Of a stretch of 64,000 nucleotides of DNA, positions 1 through 7,317 are shown one piece after another (position 1 is the stretch's first letter; each line of letters opens with the position of its first letter). The notes under the pieces are model-generated. The model was given only the letters and a program-made list of their open reading frames with translations. It made no database searches and had not been told where the DNA came from. Origin of the DNA: an uncultured Saprospiraceae bacterium (GTDB lineage Bacteria; Bacteroidota; Bacteroidia; Chitinophagales; Saprospiraceae); contig CALEYL010000069.1 of assembly GCA_937926205.1 (NCBI GenBank), positions 62,001 to 126,000 of the forward strand. The letters are read 5' to 3'. The position numbers and the translations under genes were made by a program.

Positions 1-463
1 GAATAAAATTGCAGTGAATGGAAATGAACAAGTCGGCATTGTTGCGATTGGCGATGGCAGCACGCTCGTGAAGCGGGATGAAAACATCGGAATCGCGAGT
101 CATAATAATGCGAATATCAGGGTATTGGCGGTGGATGCCGTCTGCCAGGTTGAGTGCGATTGCCAGGGCCAGGTTCTTTTCATGAGAATTGCTCCCAAGG
201 CAGCCGGGGTCGTGTCCGCCGTGCCCGGGATCAATAACAATTGTTTTTATGCGATAACCGTCCTTTCCAATTAAGGTTTCTTTGATAACTTTGCCCGGCT
301 CAACTGAAGTCTGATCGATTTCACAGGTTTCAGAAAGCGAACCATTGTCGCTGATGTGCATAGCCATTACCGGGTTACCTGCTAAAGAAACGTTAAACAT
401 GAAAAACTGAAGCGGCAGTAGGAGCAGGATGATCGTTTGCAGTTGAACTGGTCGTATCGCCAT
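1..463 (-). CDS. N-acetylmuramoyl-L-alanine amidase (Amidase_3), 3' part missing
   Basis: Partial gene that starts at the ATG at 463 and runs off the left edge. The visible 154 residues begin with a hydrophobic N-terminus (a signal peptide, about residues 8-32), then a short linker and an Amidase_3 domain. The zinc-site motifs are readable: VIDPGHGGHDPG with the first His, HEKNLALAIA with the Glu, and ADLFISIHCN with the second His just before the edge. Enzymes of this family cut the amide bond between MurNAc and the stem peptide in the periplasm. It is transcribed divergently from the LptD gene across a gap of under 50 bp, which fits a shared envelope promoter region. Family assignment is firm; the C-terminal part is not visible. 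Confidence 0.93.
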   Translation of the reverse strand, partial: MAIRPVQLQTIILLLLPLQFFMFNVSLAGNPVMAMHISDNGSLSETCEIDQTSVEPGKVIKETLIGKDGYRIKTIVIDPGHGGHDPGCLGSNSHEKNLALAIALNLADGIHRQYPDIRIIMTRDSDVFIPLHERAAIANRNNADLFISIHCNFI

Positions 464-510
464 AGTATGAAGGTACTGTTTCCGGGTTAGTTGTCAAACT
501 TTGTGGTCTG

Positions 511-3291
511 ATGGTTTCAATAACCAAAATGAAGGACAAAATTAACGCAAATCGCTACTTGAACGCTAAACTCTTTCATATAATTTTATTCTTCCTGCTG
601 CAAACACTCTGTTTGCGAGCTCAGACACCCGCAACGGATACCCTGCCATTACCGGGTGCCCCACAAGGTGACAGTCTCTTATTGGGTGTGAACGACACCT
701 TGCCATTACCTCTGGATTCTTTATCCTCAAATGTTAAAACATTCAGCCTTTCCAAAGACTCGCTGGATGCGCCTGTAGATTACAATGCAACAGATTCCAT
801 GATTTATGATATTGCCGGCCAGAAAGTGCACCTTTTTGGGGATGCCGTTATCAAATATGAAGCCATTACCCTTGAGGCTGATTACATTGTTTTCGACTGG
901 AGTACGAATATTGTCAGCGCAACCGGTTTACCCGACAGTTTGGGAAAATTGGCTGGTTTTCCCAAGTTTACAGAAGGGGACAATGAGTTCAATGCCAAGC
1001 GGATGGAATACAATTTCCGAAGCCGGAAAGGCATTATTTACGATGTCACTTCACAACAGGATGATATTGTTGTTCATGCTGCCCGATCTAAATTTGTCGG
1101 CTCTGCCGCTACGAAAGACTCAACCGAGCAACGCAAAGACATCATTTACAGTGAAGACGCCATTTTTACGACCTGCACCCATCCTGAGCCTCATTTCGGC
1201 ATAAGGAGTACCCGGCAAAAAGTCATTCCCAATAAGCTGGTCGTGGTTGGGCCGTCCAATCTGGAAATCATGAACGTGCCTACGCCCTTGTGGTTGCCTT
1301 TTGGCTTTTTCCCGATCAACAAAGGCCGCCGGACGGGATTGCTGTTCCCGAGCGATTATGAATTTTCTCCGGCACTGGGTTTTGGCATCAAGGACATAGG
1401 CTGGTTTTTCCCGCTGGGCGATAATTTCAACTTATCCCTGACGGGGAACGTCTATCTGAAAGGAACCTGGGGGATGAATGCCCGTGCGCAGTACCGGAAG
1501 CGCTACAAATACTCCGGCAATTTTGACCTGGGCTTCAACTCTACGCGAACGGAAAACCTGGAAGACGGAACCTATAGCCGGATCAACGCCGTGAGGGTTA
1601 CGTTGTCGCACAATCAGGACCGGGCGGCTCACCCGAGCAATACTTTTGGCGGAAGCATCAATTTTGAAACCAGCGGTTTTGGGCAACGCATTTACAACGA
1701 TGCTTACAATGTATTGAACAATACCCTGAACTCCAATTTCAGTTTCAGTAAAAACTGGCAGGACAAGCCCCTTTCGCTCAACATATCCTTGTCACACGAC
1801 CAGAACCGACAGACGAGGCAGGTAAACGTTTCGCTTCCGATTGTTCAGTTTCAAACCCAAACGCTTTATCCTTTCCGGAGTGAAAAACGCAGCGGACCAA
1901 AGCGCTGGTACGAAGACATTACGCTGCGGTATACTTCTGAAGCCCGCAATCGCATGACCGGACTGGATACTTCGTTTTTCACCAATGAAACCCTGAAGAA
2001 TGCTCAGTTTGGTATACAACAGACCATTACTTCAGGAACTTCATTTAAGGTGCTCAAATATTTCAACCTCAACCCCAGCATAAATTACAAGGAAGTCTGG
2101 TACCTCCGGTCTTTGCGCAAGAATTTTATTCCAGAACTCGAAACGGAGACTGTTTTCCCGCCCCAGGGGCCTGCCTTCATCGATACCCTTTCTTTTGGCC
2201 GGGTCATAGACACTTTTGTTACCGGATTTGAATCTTTTCGTACCTATTCGGCCGGAGTAAGTCTGAATACGCAGATTTTTGGAACGATAAAGTTCAGGAA
2301 AGGCTGGCTGCGCGGATTGCGCCATGTGATAAAACCATCGATTTCGTTCAATTTTTCACCCAATTACCTCAATCCTTCTCTCGGCTATTTCCGGGATGTT
2401 GCCGATCCTCAGGATCCGCAAGTATTTGATCGGTATTCCATTTTTCAGCAAGGGGTATTCGGAGGGCCGCCCAATGGTGGCCAGCAGATGGGCATCAGTT
2501 ATTCTTTCAACAACATTTTTGAGGCCAAATATTATTCCCGAAAAGATTCATCGGATAACCATAAAATCAAGCTTTTCGACAACATTACGCTGGGTGGGAA
2601 CTACAATTTTGCAGCCGATTCGCTCAAATGGTCGCAGGTCAATATTGGAGGAACTGCCCGTTTTTTCAAAGGCGTTACGACGGTTAGCGTCCGTGCCATT
2701 CTCGATCCTTACATCAGCATTGCGGATTCAAAAGGGCGATTGCTGAGGGTCAACCGCCTTGCCTGGAATGAAAAAGGGCGTCCACTGGAATTTTTTAGTG
2801 CAGGCGCCAGTCTGACCAGCGGACTGACTGTTGGCAAAATCCGCTCCATTTTTCAGGGAAAAGAAGAAAAAGTCGTCGAAGATCTTCGCTCTGAACCGCA
2901 GCAGCCGGGTAGGGTAGAGGAGACGGACTTCCTGAGTCTTTTTGAAAATTTCAGCATCAGTCACAACCTTTCACTCGACTGGCGACGCACAGTTACCGGG
3001 AGGGATACTTTTACGGTTTCAAACCACTCCGTGGATGTACAGGGAAGCATTCAACTCACGCGCAACTGGAACATCAACATCGGGCGCATTGGGTATGATT
3101 TCAAAAACAAGACATTTACAGACCCTTTCCTGGGTTTCAGCCGCGACCTCCATTGCTGGGAGATGGGCCTGAACTGGGCGCCAAACCGGGGAACGTATTC
3201 CTTCTATATTCAGGTGAAACCCGGTACGCTGGATTTTATCAAATTGCCCTACCAACGCAACAACTTCGATTCGAGACGTGCTTTTCAATAA
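511..3291 (+). CDS. lptD: LptD-like LPS-assembly outer-membrane protein
   Basis: A 926-residue exported protein. After a signal peptide ending near residue 38 (LCLRAQ), an OstA/LptA-like beta-jellyroll (about residues 90-250, including VHLFGDAVIKYEAITLEADY) precedes a long beta-strand-rich C-terminal region with alternating aromatic residues typical of an outer-membrane barrel. LptD places lipopolysaccharide in the outer leaflet together with LptE. Length and layout match the putative LptD of Bacteroidota. The ATG at 511 is the longest start; Met7 (529) is equally plausible, because a -7-like AAACTTTG lies only about 10 bp before 511. No lptE or other lpt gene is adjacent. Confidence 0.85.
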   Translation: MVSITKMKDKINANRYLNAKLFHIILFFLLQTLCLRAQTPATDTLPLPGAPQGDSLLLGVNDTLPLPLDSLSSNVKTFSLSKDSLDAPVDYNATDSMIYDIAGQKVHLFGDAVIKYEAITLEADYIVFDWSTNIVSATGLPDSLGKLAGFPKFTEGDNEFNAKRMEYNFRSRKGIIYDVTSQQDDIVVHAARSKFVGSAATKDSTEQRKDIIYSEDAIFTTCTHPEPHFGIRSTRQKVIPNKLVVVGPSNLEIMNVPTPLWLPFGFFPINKGRRTGLLFPSDYEFSPALGFGIKDIGWFFPLGDNFNLSLTGNVYLKGTWGMNARAQYRKRYKYSGNFDLGFNSTRTENLEDGTYSRINAVRVTLSHNQDRAAHPSNTFGGSINFETSGFGQRIYNDAYNVLNNTLNSNFSFSKNWQDKPLSLNISLSHDQNRQTRQVNVSLPIVQFQTQTLYPFRSEKRSGPKRWYEDITLRYTSEARNRMTGLDTSFFTNETLKNAQFGIQQTITSGTSFKVLKYFNLNPSINYKEVWYLRSLRKNFIPELETETVFPPQGPAFIDTLSFGRVIDTFVTGFESFRTYSAGVSLNTQIFGTIKFRKGWLRGLRHVIKPSISFNFSPNYLNPSLGYFRDVADPQDPQVFDRYSIFQQGVFGGPPNGGQQMGISYSFNNIFEAKYYSRKDSSDNHKIKLFDNITLGGNYNFAADSLKWSQVNIGGTARFFKGVTTVSVRAILDPYISIADSKGRLLRVNRLAWNEKGRPLEFFSAGASLTSGLTVGKIRSIFQGKEEKVVEDLRSEPQQPGRVEETDFLSLFENFSISHNLSLDWRRTVTGRDTFTVSNHSVDVQGSIQLTRNWNINIGRIGYDFKNKTFTDPFLGFSRDLHCWEMGLNWAPNRGTYSFYIQVKPGTLDFIKLPYQRNNFDSRRAFQ

Positions 3292-3346
3292 AAAATGTTT
3301 TTTTTGACATTTTTTTAAACAAAAAGTGTGATTTTCGGTGTTAAAA

Positions 3347-3379
3347 TTGTAGTAATTCCAATTTTCCCGTCTATCTTTG
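3347..3379 (+). promoter_or_regulatory. Bacteroidota promoter for the RlpA-like gene
   Basis: TTG at 3347-3349 and TATCTTTG at 3372-3379 are separated by 22 bp, matching the Bacteroidota -33 TTG / -7 TAnnTTTG pattern. Predicted leader of about 85 nt before the ATG at 3471. Confidence 0.55.
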
Positions 3380-3470
3380 TCCTATAATTCAGCAAATTGT
3401 GTGACCTCAGACACATTTTACGTCTGTTTTATGTTCAAAATAATGTGTCTTTCAGTAAAATTAACATACC

Positions 3471-4364
3471 ATGAAACATACTTACGTTTTCTTGTCTTTG
3501 GTGTTTTTCGCAAATATGACTGTTGCCCAAACGTTTCAGTTTTATGAAAATGGCCGCAGGCCTGCTCTGAAGCAGGAACAAACCAGCGAAACCGGCTATG
3601 CCATATTTTATGCAGATTACCTGCACGGCGAGCCCACTTCTCTTGGAGAAGCTTACGACATGAACCGCCTCTCCTGCGCACACAACACGATGCCATTAGG
3701 CACCATGCTTAAAGTAACCCGTGTTGATAACGGCGCTTCCGTAATCGTTCGGGTCAATGACCGGGGCCCCCGCGCTGAAGGGTGCATTGTTTTGCTCTCC
3801 AAAGCAGCGGCTATTCAGTTGGATATGCTGAAACTTGGAAAAACCCGCGTTCGCGTGGAGTCAGTGGGATATTCAGACCAAACCCCGGTAGTCCAGACTG
3901 CTTCCCGGTTGGAAAGTACGCCCCGGGGCTACAATTCTGATTTTACAGCCAAGGGCGTTGACACGAGAAGCACATTGACTTCGGCTGACAATCGTACGAA
4001 CAATACCAATTCAAATTATACCCGTCAGCCAACAGATTATCAAACAACCCGATCGGTACAATCCGGCACTCAGCCTGTCGTGCAAAGGCCTGCCCAGAAT
4101 ACCATGACGGCCCGAGATGGCGGTAGTTCCCAGTACATTGTTCAATTTGGGTCTTACAGGGATTACGATAATGCCAAGCGTCATGCAGATTCGCTGCGAA
4201 ATCAGGGCGCATCAGATGCTACGGTTCGGGAAATGAATACAGGCAACGGGGTGCTCTACAAAGTCACCTCCGCTGCATTTTCAGATAAAGCAGGCGCTCA
4301 AAGGCAATTAGACGCCTTGAGGAACAACAACATTACTGACGGGATCGTAATTCTGTTGAGATAA
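3471..4364 (+). CDS. RlpA-like lytic transglycosylase with C-terminal SPOR domain
   Basis: A 297-residue protein with a signal peptide (residues 1-20, ending TVAQ, no lipobox Cys). Residues 40-133 form the double-psi beta-barrel of RlpA: GEPTSLGEAYD (Asp63), SCAHNTMPLGT (His71) and VNDRGP match the family. Residues about 220-297 form a SPOR domain (YIVQFGSYRDYDNAKRHAD), which binds denuded glycan at the septum. A Thr/Asn/Gln-rich linker of about 85 residues joins them. RlpA proteins cleave glycan strands lacking stem peptides, and Asp and His at these positions are needed for activity in the studied enzyme. Expected in the periplasm at the division site. Confidence 0.88.
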   Translation: MKHTYVFLSLVFFANMTVAQTFQFYENGRRPALKQEQTSETGYAIFYADYLHGEPTSLGEAYDMNRLSCAHNTMPLGTMLKVTRVDNGASVIVRVNDRGPRAEGCIVLLSKAAAIQLDMLKLGKTRVRVESVGYSDQTPVVQTASRLESTPRGYNSDFTAKGVDTRSTLTSADNRTNNTNSNYTRQPTDYQTTRSVQSGTQPVVQRPAQNTMTARDGGSSQYIVQFGSYRDYDNAKRHADSLRNQGASDATVREMNTGNGVLYKVTSAAFSDKAGAQRQLDALRNNNITDGIVILLR

Positions 4365-4478
4365 TTCCCAAATTATCGCTTGTGTTTCCATTTTCAACCC
4401 GTTTTCCGTACAGGATCTGAGATGTTTCTAATTTCTTCAAATATCCTGTTGGCGACATTAAGCATACTAGCTTTTGTC

Positions 4479-4486
4479 TACTTTTG
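4479..4486 (+). promoter_or_regulatory. -7 box for the first GT2 gene
   Basis: TACTTTTG matches TAnnTTTG. It covers the upstream TTG codon at 4484, so that codon cannot start translation of a transcript made here. This supports a start further downstream, near 4574. No clean -33 box at standard spacing. Confidence 0.45.
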
Positions 4487-4573
4487 CACCGGATTAATGA
4501 GCGTTTCTGGCAGGCAAACAGCAACTTGTTTGTCTTTCAGGGTGTTGATCTTTGGAATAAATACAAACTAACA

Positions 4574-5272
4574 TTGGAGTTACCGGTCATAGACATTATC
4601 ATTCCTGCCTTTAACGAAGAATCATCTATCGGTTTGGTTTTGGGGGATATTCCCAAAGGCTTAGTGCGAGAAGTGCTGGTTTGCAACAACGCCAGTACGG
4701 ACAAAACGGCAGAAGTTGCCAAAAGCGCCGGCGCTACCGTCCTGAATGAAACCCGGAAAGGGTATGGCAGTGCCTGTCTGAGAGGAATAGAATACATCCG
4801 CAACCGCCCCGAATCAGAATGGCCCGATATTCTTGTTTTTTTGGATGGCGATTATTCGGATCATCCGGAAGAATTGCCCTTATTGGTGCGGCCCATTCTG
4901 GAAGACGGTATGGACATGGTGATCGGGTCCCGGGCTTTAGGAAACATGGAGCGCGGAGCGATGTTGCCACAGCAGATTTTTGGAAACTGGCTTGCGACCA
5001 ACCTCATTCGCCTTTTTTACAGCTACCATTTTACCGATCTGGGGCCTTTTCGGGCCATCAAATTTCGCCGTCTGCTGGAACTAAAAATGGAAGATCCTGA
5101 TTTTGGATGGACAGTGGAAATGCAGGTGAAAGCTGCACAGAAGAAATATCGATGCATGGAAATACCGATCAGCTACCGCCAGCGGATAGGAATATCAAAA
5201 GTTTCCGGTACTTTTTCGGGCACTTTGATGGCTGGCCACAAGATTCTCTGGACAATTTTCAAATACTTATGA
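4574..5272 (+). CDS. Glycosyltransferase family 2, DPM1-like, soluble
   Basis: A 232-residue GT-A enzyme. The N-terminus VIDIIIPAFNEESSIGLVL is the nucleotide-binding strand; VCNNAST and FLDGDYSDHPE carry the acidic residues, with DGD as the metal-binding motif; TDLGPFRAIKFRRLLEL and FGWTVEMQVKAA are typical of dolichol/polyprenyl-phosphate glycosyltransferases. No membrane segments are visible, so it probably works at the inner face of the membrane. The frame is open upstream to 4484, but that codon lies in a promoter box. TTG at 4574, directly before the conserved domain, is my preferred start, with TTG at 4526 as an alternative. Sugar donor and acceptor cannot be told from sequence. Confidence 0.8.
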   Translation: MELPVIDIIIPAFNEESSIGLVLGDIPKGLVREVLVCNNASTDKTAEVAKSAGATVLNETRKGYGSACLRGIEYIRNRPESEWPDILVFLDGDYSDHPEELPLLVRPILEDGMDMVIGSRALGNMERGAMLPQQIFGNWLATNLIRLFYSYHFTDLGPFRAIKFRRLLELKMEDPDFGWTVEMQVKAAQKKYRCMEIPISYRQRIGISKVSGTFSGTLMAGHKILWTIFKYL

Positions 5273-5670
5273 ACAATAATACCACTTGCAACACGGGCAT
5301 TTCGGAAAATCAAAAAAGATTTTGGACTTTACACGGAAATGCAGAACGGCACTACGTTTGGGTTTTTGGTTACTAGCTGATATGAAATTTGCTCTAGTGT
5401 GCATTTAATGAATAAAAAAGTGAGCGCTGGGTTAGATTCTGAACCTCGTGGACTTGACTGACTGAAAATAAAGGGGATAAGAAAATGGAGATGCTTAAAA
5501 AGCTTTTTATAGACATTGTGTTTTTTAACTAATTTTGCGTGTCCTTTTGGACATTTTTTCGTCATGATGTTCGTCACGTGAATCGGTCATCCGGAAACAG
5601 AAGCTGGTTTACTGACCAACAATCGAGTGGTTTCTATTTTTTTTAAACCAATTTTAAAAAGTACCTCATT
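5273..5670. other. 398-bp intergenic region between two GT2 genes
   Basis: No coding sequence that I can support. A 14-bp perfect palindrome TAAAAAGCTTTTTA lies at about 5495-5508, and a -7-like TAATTTTG at 5530-5537 could start a transcript with a leader of about 125 nt for the gene at 5671. Confidence 0.5.
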
Positions 5671-7242
5671 ATGGCTGCAGTTGCCTATACGGTTTTAGCC
5701 ATTTACACAGTTGCTCTCCTATACATTACCGTGTATTGTGTGATGCAATTCAACCTTCTTTATCACTACAAAAAAGGCAAACGCCTGTTGGCCGCAGAGG
5801 ATCCGTCACTAGGGCCTTTGCAGGAGCAAATGCTGGAATCTGCTTTGGCCGGATTCGGTGTTCGCAACCCGGAAACCAATGAATTAGAAGAATTGGGAAC
5901 GTACCCTTTTGTTACCGTACAGTTGCCTATTTACAACGAAATGTACGTCATCGAACGACTCATTGATGCCGTTGCCGAATTTGATTACCCACGCGACCGC
6001 TTTGAGATCCACATTCTGGATGACTCAACTGATGAAACCCTGGAAATTGTTCGCAAAAAAGTGGAAGAGTACAAGGCCAAAGGCTTTAACATTGAGCAGG
6101 TCTTGCGAAAAGAACGTAAAGGTTACAAGGCTGGTGCACTGAAAGACGGTATGGTACACGCCAAAGGGGAGTTTATGGCCATTTTTGATGCCGACTTCTT
6201 ACCCCGTCGCGATTTTCTGAAAAAAACGATACCACATTTCCGCGATGAGAAAGTTGGCGTGGTGCAGACCCGCTGGGAGCACATTAACGAAAACTACTCC
6301 CTCATTACCAAATTGCAGGCCCTCCAGCTTAATGTCCATTTCACTGTTGAACAAAGCGGACGGATGCAGGGCAACCACATGCTCCAGTTCAATGGTACGG
6401 CAGGCGTTTGGCGCCGCAAGACCATTGAAGAAGCCGGTGGCTGGGAAGCAGATACCCTGACAGAAGATTTTGACCTGAGTATCCGTGCACAACTCAAAGG
6501 TTGGAAAATCAAATTTCTCGAAGGCATCGGCTCTCCTGCAGAATTACCTGCTGAAATGAACAGTCTGAAATCACAGCAGTTTCGCTGGATGAAAGGCGGT
6601 GCTGAGACAGCCAAGAAGATGCTGCCTACCGTGTGGAAATCTGACCTGAGCTTCTACCAGAAGATTCATACCACGATGCACTTGTTGTCGAGTACGGTTT
6701 TTGTATTCGTATTTGTCACGGGCGTGTTCAGTGTGCCATTGTTGTTTTTCCTGGGAGACCTCATTGAGCAGGGATTCAGCAAAAACTTCTTTGCCTATTT
6801 CCTGGTCGGGCTGTTGTCGATCATTGCTGTCTACTACGTTGCCAACGTACAGGCTGCTCACAACAAAGACGAGAGTTTCCTGCGTTCCGTTTTCAAATTC
6901 ATTCTTTTATTTCCGCTTTTCCTCGCGCTTTCAATGGGCTTGTCGCTGCACAATACCATTGCCGTGATTGAAGGATATCGGGGTAAGAAGTCGCCATTTG
7001 TGCGCACACCGAAGTTTAACATCCAAACCATTAAAGACAGTTTTGCCAAAGGGAATTACCTGAGTGGTAAACTTTCCTGGCTGACCATTCTGGAAGGCGT
7101 TATGGCGGTGTATTTCTTTGGCGCTGTTGTTAGTGGAATCTTTATCCTGCAAAACACAACATTCGTTGTTTTCCACCTGATGCTCTTCATTGGGTTCGCA
7201 GCGATATTCTACTTTACAATTCGTCACCTTAGCGTGAAATAA
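5671..7242 (+). CDS. Membrane GT2 glycosyltransferase, cellulose-synthase-like
   Basis: A 523-residue processive-type glycosyltransferase. One N-terminal transmembrane helix (about 7-30) is followed by a GT-A domain with all expected motifs: ILDDST (Asp117/118), FDADF (173-175), TEDFD (264-266) and QQFRW (302-306). Four C-terminal membrane helices lie between about 335 and 520. The D, DxD, TED, QxxRW set is the hallmark of cellulose/mannan/hyaluronan synthase-like enzymes, which polymerise and export beta-linked polysaccharide. No PilZ domain, BcsB or export partner is nearby, so the polymer is unknown. The GT2 gene just upstream is on the same strand but separated by about 400 bp. Confidence 0.85.
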   Translation: MAAVAYTVLAIYTVALLYITVYCVMQFNLLYHYKKGKRLLAAEDPSLGPLQEQMLESALAGFGVRNPETNELEELGTYPFVTVQLPIYNEMYVIERLIDAVAEFDYPRDRFEIHILDDSTDETLEIVRKKVEEYKAKGFNIEQVLRKERKGYKAGALKDGMVHAKGEFMAIFDADFLPRRDFLKKTIPHFRDEKVGVVQTRWEHINENYSLITKLQALQLNVHFTVEQSGRMQGNHMLQFNGTAGVWRRKTIEEAGGWEADTLTEDFDLSIRAQLKGWKIKFLEGIGSPAELPAEMNSLKSQQFRWMKGGAETAKKMLPTVWKSDLSFYQKIHTTMHLLSSTVFVFVFVTGVFSVPLLFFLGDLIEQGFSKNFFAYFLVGLLSIIAVYYVANVQAAHNKDESFLRSVFKFILLFPLFLALSMGLSLHNTIAVIEGYRGKKSPFVRTPKFNIQTIKDSFAKGNYLSGKLSWLTILEGVMAVYFFGAVVSGIFILQNTTFVVFHLMLFIGFAAIFYFTIRHLSVK

Positions 7243-7254
7243 GAACTCGTTATT

Positions 7255-7298
7255 AATTCCAGCGTTCGTCGAGCATTGTCGAAACGAACGCTGGAATT
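7255..7298. terminator. Bidirectional hairpin between convergent genes
   Basis: Perfect 15-bp inverted repeat (7255-7269 with 7284-7298, 14-nt loop) between the stop codons of the GT2 gene and the convergent BNR gene. It lacks a long T-run, so termination efficiency is uncertain. Confidence 0.6.
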
Positions 7299-7317
7299 CC
7301 TTCCACATCCTTTCTGA

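Noticed and set aside
4484..4573. Upstream extension of the first GT2 gene to a TTG start
   Set aside because: The codon lies inside a -7 promoter box, and the conserved domain begins only after codon 31.
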